Assembly (NCBI GenBank): GCA_036004405.1
Contig: DASYRM010000004.1
Coordinates: 1-28,964 of the forward strand
Direction: 5' to 3'
Length of the DNA: 28,964 nucleotides
Source of the DNA: DASYRM01 sp036004405
Lineage (GTDB): Bacteria; Acidobacteriota; Vicinamibacteria; Vicinamibacterales; UBA2999
This document shows, piece after piece, positions 15,125 through 25,004 of the stretch. The stretch's first letter is position 1. Every line of letters begins with the position of its first letter. A program made the translations under genes and the position numbers. The notes beneath the pieces are model-generated. The model searched no databases, was not told where the DNA came from, and saw only the letters and a list, made by a program, of their open reading frames with translations.

Positions 15125-17104
15125 TCAGCGGGCGGCTGTCGCCGCCGGCTTGGCATCTGCCGCCAGCGCGGCGGCTCGCGCCCTCGCCTCGGCGAGCGCA
15201 ATCGGATCCGGCTGCGGTAGCGCCGCAGCGTCGTCGGCCGGCTTCGCCTTCTTGTTGGCCTTTTCCTGGCGCGCAGCGTCCTTGGCGGCGCGCTCGGCAG
15301 CTTCTTTGTCCTTCTTGGCCTGCTCGCGGGCCGCCTTCTCCAGGCGCTCCTGCTCACGCGCGGCCACTTCGGCCGCCTTGGCCATCGCCTTTTGATCGAG
15401 CTCCTGCTGGCGCTTCTGCGCCTCGGCGGCCTTGGCGGCGTCGCGCGGCGCGTTCTTGGCGGCTTCGGCCGCGGCCTTGGCCTCGTCGGCCTTCCGATCG
15501 CGCTCTTCTTGGGCGGCGCGCTCGCGCAGCTTCTGCTCTTCGATGTCGGCCTTCGACGGCACCGGCACGCTGATCCCCGAACGGCGGTCCGGGGTGAAGG
15601 CGTCGGCCGGGTTCGGCTTGGTCTTGGTCTCCGGCAGCGGCGCCATGTACGGCTCGACCAGGCGCGGCAGGTTCGACGTCACGCCGTCCGAGTCGCCCGG
15701 CAGAATCACCGGCGTGATCATCACCACCAGCTCGGTCTGCGCCTTGTTGGCCTGGCGGCTCTTGAACAGCTGGCCAAGGATCGGGATGTCGCCGATGCCC
15801 GGCACCTTCTGCAGGCTCGTCGTCATCTGGTTGTTCATCAGGCCGGCAATGGCGAACGTCTGGCCGTTGCGCAGCTCGAGCTCGGTCTCGGTGCGGCGGG
15901 TCGAGAGCGCCGGAATCCGGAAGCCCTGCATGCTCACGCCGTTGGCGTAGTCGAGCGTGCTGACCTCCGGCTTGACCTTGAGATGAACGCGATCGCCGTT
16001 CACCGTCGGCGTGAAGTTGAGGCGGACGCCGAACTCCTTGAACTGGATCGAGACGGCCGATCCGTTCTGCGAGCCCTGCACCACCGGGATGGGGAACTCG
16101 CCGCCGGCGAGGAAGCTGGCTTCCTTGCCGCTCTCGGCCACGAGGTTCGGCTCGGCCAGGCTCTGGAAGACGCCACGTGCCTGCATCGCGCGGATGACCG
16201 TGCCGAGGTCGTACTTCTCGCTGAGCAGGAACAGGTTCAGGATGTCGCCCATATTGAGCTTGCCTGAAGCCGATTTCACGTGGGTCCCGAAGCCGGTACC
16301 GACGTTGCCGTCCGAATTCCCGGCCTTGCCCCACGCCAGATCCTGGAAGTTGGGCGCGTCGAACTGCTGCGTCGTGAGGCGGCCCACGGTGTTCTGGACG
16401 CCGGTGGGGCTGGTGAAGAACGACATGCCGAACTCGGTGAGCGCCGAGCGGCTCACTTCGGCGAAGCGCACCTTCAGCAGCACCTGGTTGCTGGCCGGTC
16501 CCGGCCGCACCTGGAGCAGCGTCACCACGTCGTCACGCTTCTCCACGTAGCCGAGCGCGACGTTGATCGCGCGATCCACGACTTCCTTGCTCGACACCGA
16601 GCCCGAGAGCACGACGTTGCGACCGTTGCTGCGCACGTCGATGGTCTCGGTCGGGAAGAGCTGCTTGACCTGGTCGCTCAGCTTCGTGAGGTCCCGCTGC
16701 ACCGAGACTTCGAAGCGGCGGACCGCGCCGCCGCGGCTCCACACGAACATCGAGATGGCGCCGGGGCCTTTGCCGTGCACCAGCAGCTGGCTCGGCGAGG
16801 TGACGAGCGCATCGGCGATGTCGGCGCTCGTGAGCGAGACGCGCGCAATCGGATGGCCCACGTCGATGAGCGTCGAACGCCCGACGAGCAGCCGTACGGC
16901 GTCGGGCTGCGCGCCTTCAACGTCCACGCTGGCCGGCGCGGCGGCGGGTCCCGCCGCACTGAAAGCAACCGGGACCGGCGCGACCACCGGCGCCACCTGG
17001 GCATGCACCGTGGCGCCGCCGAAGACGGCGATGATGAAGATGTGGCTGCCCACGACCCACGCGGGGGTCAGTCGAGGAGCCTTGGGCGTCAGCTGCTTGG
17101 TCAT
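15125..17104 (-). CDS. cpaC: CpaC/RcpA, Tad outer-membrane secretin with long Lys/Ala/Glu-rich tail
   Basis: The secretin forms the outer-membrane channel for the Flp pilus. The correct start is ATG 17104 (MTKQLTPKAP), two bases after the cpaB stop. The frame stays open upstream, but that sequence is only the shadow of cpaB. A signal peptide ends near residue 37 (VHAQ). Next come a pilus/secretin N-domain (about 65-140), a BON-like domain (about 140-205) and the secretin domain (about 225-495) with VPGIGDIPILGQLFKS and TELVVMITPVIL. The product has 659 residues. The last 142 residues (518-659, nt 15128-15553) are highly charged and rich in Ala, Lys, Glu and Arg, and should form a long coiled helix like the middle of TolA. 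This tail is not part of the usual CpaC and may be periplasmic or extracellular. Confidence 0.93.
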   Translation of the reverse strand: MTKQLTPKAPRLTPAWVVGSHIFIIAVFGGATVHAQVAPVVAPVPVAFSAAGPAAAPASVDVEGAQPDAVRLLVGRSTLIDVGHPIARVSLTSADIADALVTSPSQLLVHGKGPGAISMFVWSRGGAVRRFEVSVQRDLTKLSDQVKQLFPTETIDVRSNGRNVVLSGSVSSKEVVDRAINVALGYVEKRDDVVTLLQVRPGPASNQVLLKVRFAEVSRSALTEFGMSFFTSPTGVQNTVGRLTTQQFDAPNFQDLAWGKAGNSDGNVGTGFGTHVKSASGKLNMGDILNLFLLSEKYDLGTVIRAMQARGVFQSLAEPNLVAESGKEASFLAGGEFPIPVVQGSQNGSAVSIQFKEFGVRLNFTPTVNGDRVHLKVKPEVSTLDYANGVSMQGFRIPALSTRRTETELELRNGQTFAIAGLMNNQMTTSLQKVPGIGDIPILGQLFKSRQANKAQTELVVMITPVILPGDSDGVTSNLPRLVEPYMAPLPETKTKPNPADAFTPDRRSGISVPVPSKADIEEQKLRERAAQEERDRKADEAKAAAEAAKNAPRDAAKAAEAQKRQQELDQKAMAKAAEVAAREQERLEKAAREQAKKDKEAAERAAKDAARQEKANKKAKPADDAAALPQPDPIALAEARARAAALAADAKPAATAAR

Positions 17105-17106
17105 CA

Positions 17107-17967
17107 CTACTCCTGGCTCACGACTTCCTGGGCGCGCTTGTCGCCACGGATGATCTCGACGGTCGTCGGGGCCGCAGGCTCCTGACGGGGCGCCGGGGCG
17201 GCGGCGGCCGGCGACGCCGAGCGGGCCTGGCGCACGATCGGGGCGTAGCCTCCCGCCATCAGCGACGCGGGGCGGATACCGCCCGTCGACGGGGTCGTCT
17301 TGTCGGTGGGGTTGCGGAGGGCGAGCTGAATCTTGCCCTCGGTGCTCGCCAGCGTCAGCCGCTCGGCCTGCGCCGGATCGACCATCAGCGTCACCACGCT
17401 CACCGCCAGCGGCTTGCCGTTGGCCTCGTCGCGCTCGATCTTCGTGCCCGCGGTCAGCACCTGGACGTTGGTGAGAATCACCTTCGACTGCACGTCCTCG
17501 GGGCGCTGGGTCGGATTGACGGTGGCCAGCACGTCCACGCGCGTGCCCGGCAGCACGTAGCCGGCAACGCCGACGACGTCGTTCACCCGCACCGACAGCG
17601 CGCGGTAGCCCTCGGGAAGCAGCGGCGGCAGACCGGCGCCCGCCTCCTTCGACGACAGCTTCGCCGGCAGGAACAGCTCGTTCTGCGCCACCGGCTGAAT
17701 CAGGCCGCGGCCCACGAGCTCGTCGGGATTCGAGAACGCGCCCATGGGCACCGCGTCGGCGGGCCACTGGATGGCGCGCATGTCTTCCTTGCGCACCTCG
17801 GCGCCGAGGTCCATGTCGGTGGCGGCGACAATCACCGAGACCGTCTTCATGCCGGGCGTCTTGCCGCCCTTCGGCACGGACTGCATGTACTGGTAGGTGC
17901 CGAACGCGAACGTGCCGCCCGCGACCAGCGCCAGCGACAGCACGATGAAGATGCGGATGCGAGCCAT
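17107..17967 (-). CDS. cpaB: CpaB/RcpC, Tad pilus assembly protein with SAF domain
   Basis: This 286-residue protein has one N-terminal membrane helix (about 5-25), an SAF domain (about 42-105, VIVAATDMDLGAEVRKEDM, then WPADAVPMGAFSN) and the RcpC/CpaB domain (about 120-225, YRALSVRVNDVVGVAGYVLPG, VDVLATV, QAERLTLASTEGKIQLALRN). CpaB is thought to sit in the periplasm and help the secretin. The C-terminal Pro/Ala-rich part ends EIIRGDKRAQEVVSQE. It is followed after 2 nt by cpaC and preceded by cpaA at 32 nt. Confidence 0.93.
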   Translation of the reverse strand: MARIRIFIVLSLALVAGGTFAFGTYQYMQSVPKGGKTPGMKTVSVIVAATDMDLGAEVRKEDMRAIQWPADAVPMGAFSNPDELVGRGLIQPVAQNELFLPAKLSSKEAGAGLPPLLPEGYRALSVRVNDVVGVAGYVLPGTRVDVLATVNPTQRPEDVQSKVILTNVQVLTAGTKIERDEANGKPLAVSVVTLMVDPAQAERLTLASTEGKIQLALRNPTDKTTPSTGGIRPASLMAGGYAPIVRQARSASPAAAAPAPRQEPAAPTTVEIIRGDKRAQEVVSQE

Positions 17968-17999
17968 ATGTGTGCGTTGCTCCGAAACGGGTTACTCGG

Positions 18000-18509
18000 T
18001 CACCAGCTGAGCGCGACCAGCACGACGCCAATCGCAATCGCGGGGGCGTAGGCAAACCGGTTGTCCGACGACGTGCGCTCGATCTCGATGCGGGCCTGCT
18101 CGTTCCCGGATACCAGCTCCTTCGTCGATGCGATGGTCTGGCTCAGGCGGCGGCGCGCGACCGCGACGACGAGCGCAAGCGCGCCGCCGGCAATCGCCGT
18201 ATAGAGAAAGGCGTAGATGGTGTCGGTGGGACCGAGCAGCGCGCCAGCCGCCGCGAGCAGCTTGACGTCGCCGGCGCCGGTCGCGCCGAAGATGTGGCCC
18301 GGCATCATGAACGCGAGGCCCAGCAGGCAGCCGAGCAGCGACGCGCCCAGGCCGACGCGGCCGAAGCCGGCGGCGGCCAGTCCGATGCCGACGGCGGCCA
18401 GCGTGGCCGTCAGAATGTTGGGAATGCGCCGGGTACGCAGGTCGATCACCGCGGCGGCACCCATGCCGATCGCGACGACAGCGGTCACGAGCGCGTCAGA
18501 ATTTTGCAT
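18000..18509 (-). CDS. cpaA: CpaA/TadV, Flp prepilin peptidase
   Basis: This 169-residue A24-family aspartic protease cleaves the leader from Flp prepilins at the inner membrane. The two catalytic aspartates are seen in VIDLRTRRIPN (D23) and in the signature GAGDVKLLAA (about 76-85). It has about five hydrophobic segments. It lacks the long N-terminal methylation domain of PilD, as expected for TadV. The ATG at 18509 overlaps the end of flp2 by 14 nt. A C-terminal soluble stretch (about 125-150, ASTKELVSGNEQARIEIE) precedes the last helix. Confidence 0.92.
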   Translation of the reverse strand: MQNSDALVTAVVAIGMGAAAVIDLRTRRIPNILTATLAAVGIGLAAAGFGRVGLGASLLGCLLGLAFMMPGHIFGATGAGDVKLLAAAGALLGPTDTIYAFLYTAIAGGALALVVAVARRRLSQTIASTKELVSGNEQARIEIERTSSDNRFAYAPAIAIGVVLVALSW

Positions 18510-18678
18510 TGGCGATCACATCCCAGAAGATCGTTTTGATGGTTCCGCCGACCGTGTCGACGGCGCCGATCACGGCGATCGCGATGAGTGACGCGAGCAG
18601 CGCGTACTCGAGCAGATCCTGCCCCGAGTCTCCGGGCGACCATCGCCTGAACGCCTGCCGTATCCGAAGCGTACTCAT
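18496..18678 (-). CDS. flp: Flp pilin, second copy
   Basis: This is a 60-residue major-pilin-type prepilin starting MSTLRIRQAFRRWSPGDSG. The TadV cleavage site is G|QDLLEY, leaving a mature peptide that begins QDLLEYALLASLIAI, with the essential Glu5-Tyr6 pair and a hydrophobic helix. The ATG at 18678 has a GGGGGGAG Shine-Dalgarno 3-4 nt upstream; a longer reading from 18699 is not needed. It differs from the first pilin mainly in the C-terminal half. It overlaps cpaA by 14 nt and is separated from flp1 by 149 nt with hairpins, so its level may be lower than that of flp1. Confidence 0.92.
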   Translation of the reverse strand: MSTLRIRQAFRRWSPGDSGQDLLEYALLASLIAIAVIGAVDTVGGTIKTIFWDVIANAKF

Positions 18679-18730
18679 AGCTCCCCCCTCGCACGGCACA
18701 CGTGTCCCATCACGTCCGCGATTCGTGGCT

Positions 18731-18807
18731 GCAGGCCTTCAGGCCTGCCGTCCTGCCGCGCGTCTTTCGATAGCGTGGAGGCCGGGCACTTCGGCCGGGC
18801 CTCACGC
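18731..18807 (-). repeat. Two hairpins between the two pilin genes
   Basis: GCAGGCC with its complement around TTCA (18731-18748) is a palindrome of the same style as the dispersed repeats. A longer stem (18773-18807: GCGTG-g-AGGCC pairing with GGCCTCACGC, one bulged base and an inner GGC/GCC stem) lies 20 nt after the flp1 stop. There is no T-tract. It could attenuate transcription or protect the 3' end of flp1 mRNA, giving more pilin than machinery. Confidence 0.5.
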
Positions 18808-18827
18808 CACTGTCATCCGAGGGGTCG

Positions 18828-19004
18828 CTACGGCGTGACCAGCGCGGTGGTGATGTTCTCGAAGATCGTCTTGACGTTCGAGCCGGTCGTCGTGATGGCA
18901 GCGACCGCGACCAGCGCGATCAGGGCCACGAGCAGCGCGTATTCAAGAAGGTCCTGGCCGGAGTCGTTGCGGAGCAGCTTGCGAAGGCGAGTAATCAGGT
19001 TCAT
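18828..19004 (-). CDS. flp: Flp pilin, first copy
   Basis: This is a 58-residue prepilin: MNLITRLRKLLRNDSG, then the cleavage site G|QDLLEY, then a hydrophobic helix (ALLVALIALVAVAAI) and a short C-terminal part (VKTIFENITTALVTP). Glu5 and Tyr6 of the mature protein are present. The ATG at 19004 has GGGAGGAA at 19011-19018 with a 6-nt spacer. It is the first gene of the Tad unit and lies about 85 nt after the expected start of a sigma-54 promoter. It is the likely major pilin because of its position and strong ribosome site. Confidence 0.93.
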   Translation of the reverse strand: MNLITRLRKLLRNDSGQDLLEYALLVALIALVAVAAITTTGSNVKTIFENITTALVTP

Positions 19005-19502
19005 GGTCCGTTCCTCCCGCGCGCTCCGGTTCGGAACGCGGCATGTGTGTCCCAATTGCGGCCACGCTCCCCAGCATGTCCGCGATGTCGGCACCCTAAA
19101 GCGCAACCGCCGTGCCACGGCAGCGGCGCGACGGCGCGGAAGGACGGCAAGTGCTTGTGACGTCGGCGATTGAGCTCGAGCGTTTCCAGAGTCGCGGCGG
19201 ACCGCGGTCGCCGGCGCAGGTCCCATCCCACTCGCACATTCGTAACCGGTGGATCGCTTTTTCGTGGCCGGGACCCTGTGTCGATCCGAAGCAGGGACTC
19301 CACCGGGCCCTGCGCCATGTGAGGCCGTCGTGAGCAAGCGTGGCGGGCCCACGCCACTTTCGTAAGCGCGCCGTCGGATTTGTCGTCGGGGTTCGCGCCG
19401 CGGCGGCGCACCGCAGGCGAGGCCGCGCAGCCGCGTGCTGGTTGTGCTCCTACGGAAGAGGAACGCGACTTGCGATCGCAGTAGTGCTCACACCAGGTGT
19501 AC
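19005..19502. promoter_or_regulatory. Divergent regulatory region between flp1 and the receiver-like operon
   Basis: No gene is convincing in these 498 nt. Contents: the flp1 Shine-Dalgarno (19011-19018), the sigma-54 element (19103-19117), an inverted pair CAGGTCCC (19217-19224) and GGGACCCTG (19270-19278) whose centres lie about 105 and 157 nt upstream of the -24 box, a GTGGCG/CGCCAC stem (19340-19357), and the palindrome TGCGATCGCA (19471-19480) close to the plus-strand start at 19503. The inverted pair is in the usual range for enhancer-binding sites, but this is weak evidence. Confidence 0.5.
19103..19117 (-). promoter_or_regulatory. Near-consensus sigma-54 (-24/-12) promoter for the Flp/Tad operon
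   Basis: The minus strand reads TGGCACGGCGGTTGC, with GG and GC separated by exactly 10 nt, as in the consensus TGGCAC-N5-TTGC. Transcription would start about 12 nt downstream (near 19091) and give a leader of about 85 nt before flp1. An activator of the bacterial enhancer-binding class would be needed. Confidence 0.75.
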
Positions 19503-19781
19503 ATGCGAAGAGTGATTGGTGAAGCGTTGATGTCGATGGCCGCACTCGCCATTCTGTTGGCGGTGCTGGCGGCGCTCGACCCTCGCATCCGCGAACACGC
19601 AAAGAGCGTGCTGCTGCGGAAGGACACTCTCGCTGCCGATGTGTCACGTATGAATGCCGAGGCGCACGACGCCGTCGCAGTCGTCAGATGGTCGGCCCGT
19701 GAGCACGGGCTCGATCACGCCGCCCTGGCGGTTTTCGTGGTCGTCGCCACCGGACTCGTGGTGGCCATGCTGCGCCTCTGA
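19503..19781 (+). CDS. Small two-helix membrane protein, Tad neighbourhood
   Basis: This 92-residue protein is not recognised. From the ATG at 19503 (a GTG at 19497 would add two residues) it has a hydrophobic helix at about 9-26 (ALMSMAALAILLAVLAAL). A charged middle follows (30-72, DPRIREHAKSVLLRKD, with several His and Arg), then a second helix at the C-terminal end (about 73-92, AALAVFVVVATGLVVAML). Both ends are thus in the membrane with a loop of about 45 residues between. Two bases separate it from the next gene, so the two form an operon, divergent from the pilus genes. A role with the pilus or with the downstream receiver-like protein is inferred from position only. Confidence 0.65.
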   Translation: MRRVIGEALMSMAALAILLAVLAALDPRIREHAKSVLLRKDTLAADVSRMNAEAHDAVAVVRWSAREHGLDHAALAVFVVVATGLVVAMLRL

Positions 19782-19783
19782 CC

Positions 19784-22030
19784 ATGCCCCTCATCCTGGC
19801 CATTGAACCGGACAAGCGGCAGAGCGCCCAGCTGGCGAACCTCGTCAAGGGGCTCCAGGCTGAGCTCGTGCTGCGGACCAGCGCCGCCGACGCGCTGGGG
19901 GCGCTGCACGGACGCGTGCCGGACCTGGTGCTGACGACATCGCTCATCTCGCCTCGCGACGACGCTGCCCTCGCGGCGCACCTGCGCGAGCTCGGGCCCG
20001 CCGCGGCGCACGTCCAGACGGTCACCATCCCGCTGCTCGGCTCGGCCGCGCCGACGCGCGCCAAGGGCGGCATGCTGGCCGCGCTGCGGCGCGAGAAGCC
20101 GGCGCCGATGACCGACGGCTGCGCGCCAGACGTCTTTGCCGACCAGATTCGACAGTACCTCGCCACGGCCGAGGAGCAGAAGGCCAGCGCCGGCACCCGG
20201 GTCCTCGCCGACGCGGTTGCGGAAAAGGCCGACGCGGTTGCGGAAGAGACGGTCGGCGCGCCCGAAGACACGATTGCCTTCGAGGAGTTCCTGACGCCCT
20301 CCGTCGAGCCCGAGCCGGCCGCCCTCGAGGCGGCGAGCCTCGCGGCGGAACCGGAGCCCGTCGTTGAGACGCCGATTCTTGCGGAGGCGATCGAAGAGCC
20401 GGCCGCACTTTCGATCGAGGAACCGGTCGAGGCCGCCAAGATCGAAACGGCGGCGGCGGCTCCCGAAGCGGAACCGCTCGTCGAGCCGGTGGAGGAAGCC
20501 GTCGTCGAGCCCGAAGGACTCCTGGCGGATGAACCTGCCGGCCTGCCGCTGTCGCAGCTCTTGCAGCTCGTGTCCGATGCCGCGCCGATTGTGAAGGCGC
20601 CGGTGGTGAAGGCGCCGATCGTCGAGACGCCGATCGTCGAGACGCCAATCTTCGAGGCGCCGATCCTCGAGACGCCGATGGTCGAAACGCTGTTCGTCGA
20701 AGCGCCGGTCGTCGAGATGACGGCGGACGCGGGCGTCGCGCCGATGGCGGATCCGGTGGACGAGGCCGAGCCACAGCCGAGCACCAGCTTCGGCGATCTG
20801 TACGTGGACCCGATGGCTGCGCAGGCGCTCGACGAGCTGTCACGCCAGGCGCCGATGCCGCCGGTTGCCGATGCCATCCCGGGCGAGCCTCCTGTGCCCG
20901 TCGTCGAGATGCGTTCGTTCCAGAGCCTCGACGCCATCGCCAGCGAACTGGCGGCAGGCCCGGCAGAGCGCCGCGAGAGCCTCGACGACCTGGCCAGCCT
21001 GTTTGCCGCAACGCCGGCAGCCTCCGTTCCGCCCGCGCCGGCGGATCGGATGACCGACTTCTCGACGCCCATGCACGGCGAGAAGAACCTCTTCGCGTCG
21101 CTCTTTGCCGAACCCGCGCCAGCGCGTCCGCCAGCCAGGCCGATCGAAGTGCCGAACGTCGACCCGGGGCTGTTCGCGCCGGTAGCGGCCGCGCCGGTGA
21201 CGATGTTTCACGAGCCCGAGCCGGTGATGGCCGTCGAACCCGAGCCAGTGCTCGCGATCGAGCCCGAGCCGATGCTGGCGGTCGAACCCGAGCCGATGCT
21301 CGCGGTCGCGCCGGAGCCGAGGCTCGAGGAACCGCTCCTGGTCGAAGCCGCGCCCGCCGAAGCCGCCCAGGATGAGCCGCTCATCTCGTTCGAGCCGGTT
21401 GTGTTCGAGCCGGTGGTCGAGGAACCCGTGGCCGTGGCGGCCGCGGCGGCGCTCGACGAAGAGATCGCGCTCGACGTGGACGCCTTCGCCTTCACTCCGG
21501 CCGAGCCGGCTGCCGCGGCGGCGTCGGCCCCGTCACGCTTCTCGTTCACCCTCGTGGACGGCTTCGGCGACGCGTGGAGCGAATTCGACGTACCGAGCAT
21601 TGCGGCGGTCGCGTCTGTTCTGGGCGTCGGCGACCACCCGCCGTCGGATCCGGCCGCACGGCCGGCGTCTGCCGCGGCCGCGTCGCGCAGCGCATTGCGC
21701 GAGCCCGCGGCGGCCCCAGCGCTCGATCAGGAGTCGCTGTCGCTCATTGGCGATGCGGCGCGCAAGCTCAGTCTCGACGCGATGGTCATCGAAGAGTTCG
21801 AGCGCGGCATCCCGGCGCGGCGGAAGAAGGCGAAGAAGAAGGTTCACGCCGGCGCCACGGCAGTGCCGCCCGCCTCGGCGCCGGCGGCCGCGCCCGTGCC
21901 CAAGCGCCCCGTGCAGGACGAGTGGGGCATGTTCGACCCCGAGCAGTGCGGGTTTGCCGCCCTCGACGAAGAAGAGGGCGCCGAGCCGCGCCCGACCGCC
22001 GGCACTCGCGTCAGAGTGATCTCTTACTGA
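19784..22030 (+). CDS. Degenerate receiver-domain protein with long acidic repeat region
   Basis: The 748-residue protein begins with a receiver-like fold (about 1-110: LILAIEPDKRQSAQLANLV, PDLVLTTSLISP). At the phosphorylation position the usual D is T52 (PDLVLTT), so phosphotransfer is unlikely. From about 125 to 520 it is acidic, low in complexity and rich in Pro, Glu, Val and Ala, with two in-frame tandem repeats (residues 268-312 and 477-516). Between them are shorter helical blocks such as SFGDLYVDPMAAQALDELSRQ and RRESLDDLASLFAATP. Near the C-terminus come a helix (SLSLIGDAARKLSLDAMVIEEFERGIP), a basic patch (RRKKAKKKV) and the motif DEWGMFDPEQCGFAALDEEEG. There is no signal peptide or membrane helix. 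It looks like a cytoplasmic scaffold, with FimV-like composition. The function is unknown; position suggests pilus localisation or control. Confidence 0.75.
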   Translation: MPLILAIEPDKRQSAQLANLVKGLQAELVLRTSAADALGALHGRVPDLVLTTSLISPRDDAALAAHLRELGPAAAHVQTVTIPLLGSAAPTRAKGGMLAALRREKPAPMTDGCAPDVFADQIRQYLATAEEQKASAGTRVLADAVAEKADAVAEETVGAPEDTIAFEEFLTPSVEPEPAALEAASLAAEPEPVVETPILAEAIEEPAALSIEEPVEAAKIETAAAAPEAEPLVEPVEEAVVEPEGLLADEPAGLPLSQLLQLVSDAAPIVKAPVVKAPIVETPIVETPIFEAPILETPMVETLFVEAPVVEMTADAGVAPMADPVDEAEPQPSTSFGDLYVDPMAAQALDELSRQAPMPPVADAIPGEPPVPVVEMRSFQSLDAIASELAAGPAERRESLDDLASLFAATPAASVPPAPADRMTDFSTPMHGEKNLFASLFAEPAPARPPARPIEVPNVDPGLFAPVAAAPVTMFHEPEPVMAVEPEPVLAIEPEPMLAVEPEPMLAVAPEPRLEEPLLVEAAPAEAAQDEPLISFEPVVFEPVVEEPVAVAAAAALDEEIALDVDAFAFTPAEPAAAAASAPSRFSFTLVDGFGDAWSEFDVPSIAAVASVLGVGDHPPSDPAARPASAAAASRSALREPAAAPALDQESLSLIGDAARKLSLDAMVIEEFERGIPARRKKAKKKVHAGATAVPPASAPAAAPVPKRPVQDEWGMFDPEQCGFAALDEEEGAEPRPTAGTRVRVISY
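20585..20719 (+). repeat. Nine in-frame 15-nt tandem repeats (PIVET type)
   Basis: Nine consecutive 15-nt units encode PIVKA, PVVKA, PIVET, PIVET, PIFEA, PILET, PMVET, LFVEA and PVVEM, without interruption of the frame. The core unit is CCGATCGTCGAGACG. Repeat number could vary between strains without breaking the gene. Confidence 0.85.
21212..21331 (+). repeat. Five in-frame 24-nt tandem repeats (EPEPMLAV type)
   Basis: Five 24-nt units encode EPEPVMAV, EPEPVLAI, EPEPMLAV, EPEPMLAV and APEPRLEE. They give an extended, acidic, proline-ordered linker in the receiver-like protein. Confidence 0.85.
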
Positions 22031-22037
22031 TTCTTGT

Positions 22038-22080
22038 CGGCTCTAGGCTCTGGGCTTTGGGCCTTGGCTGGCTCAAGGCA
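22038..22080. repeat. Short imperfect GGCTCTNGG-type repeats
   Basis: After the stop at 22030 the sequence runs GGCTCTAGGCTCTGGGCTTT and on to TTGGCTGGCTC: a low-complexity string of GGCTCT/GGGCTTT words. It lies between the receiver-like gene and the TonB-C gene and has no coding or clear regulatory function. Confidence 0.4.
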
Positions 22081-22115
22081 CGGAGCAAACGTGCGGCTTG
22101 CGTGTCCAACGAGGC

Positions 22116-22508
22116 ATGAGACGCAAGGCACTCGCGGCGGTGGCCGTCCTCCTGACGGTGGCGACGCTCATCGCGGATCAGAAGTCCCCCAGGAAGATCA
22201 CAGACGTCGCCCCGGTATATCCGCTCGACTCGCTGCAGAGGGGCGACGAGGCGGCAATCCTCGTCGAACTGCGCATCGCGCCCGATGGCGCGGTAGACTC
22301 GGCTCTCTTGCTCAGATCTGCCTGTCCGCGCCTGAACAACGCGGCACTCGTGGCAGCCAGGCAATGGCGCTTGGAGCCGCGGATTATCAACGGGCGCGGA
22401 ACCCCCTACACCATCATCGCAACCGTGGACTTCCGCCTTGGCGCCAGGAAACCGGCCCGAATGGCCCCTGACGCCTGCGTGTGGCGCGACGCGAAACCTC
22501 TGACCTGA
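22116..22508 (+). CDS. Secreted TonB C-terminal-like domain protein
   Basis: This 130-residue protein has a short signal-like N-terminus (MRRKALAAVAVLLTVATLIA) and then a TonB-C-type domain (about 30-112): DVAPVYPLDSLQRGDEAAIL, LRIAPDGAVDSALLL, AALVAARQWRLEPRIINGRG and TIIATVDFRL. It lacks the membrane anchor plus proline-rich stalk of a true TonB, so energy coupling is unlikely. Such stand-alone domains are frequent in Acidobacteriota and may bind other envelope proteins. ATG 22116 is preferred over the upstream TTG 22098. The stop is one base from the stop of the convergent permease gene, so there is no room for a separate terminator. Confidence 0.75.
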   Translation: MRRKALAAVAVLLTVATLIADQKSPRKITDVAPVYPLDSLQRGDEAAILVELRIAPDGAVDSALLLRSACPRLNNAALVAARQWRLEPRIINGRGTPYTIIATVDFRLGARKPARMAPDACVWRDAKPLT

Positions 22509-22509
22509 C

Positions 22510-24960
<2,451 letters not shown>

Positions 24961-25004
24961 TTGACGCTTTCGCGTCGGCGTGGGTTGGCCGCGAGATCAC
25001 GATC

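Noticed and set aside
15125..18055. A 976-residue reading of the secretin frame starting at 18055
   Set aside because: The first part (18055-17105) is the out-of-frame shadow of cpaB, rich in Arg and Gly; the real secretin begins at ATG 17104 with a signal peptide.
19005..19502. An additional small gene or RNA gene in the divergent gap
   Set aside because: Short frames on both strands have no ribosome site or recognisable sequence, and no tRNA-like or riboswitch-like fold was seen.
20585..20719. CRISPR-like short repeats
   Set aside because: The 15-nt units are contiguous, without spacers, and keep the reading frame; they are coding tandem repeats.
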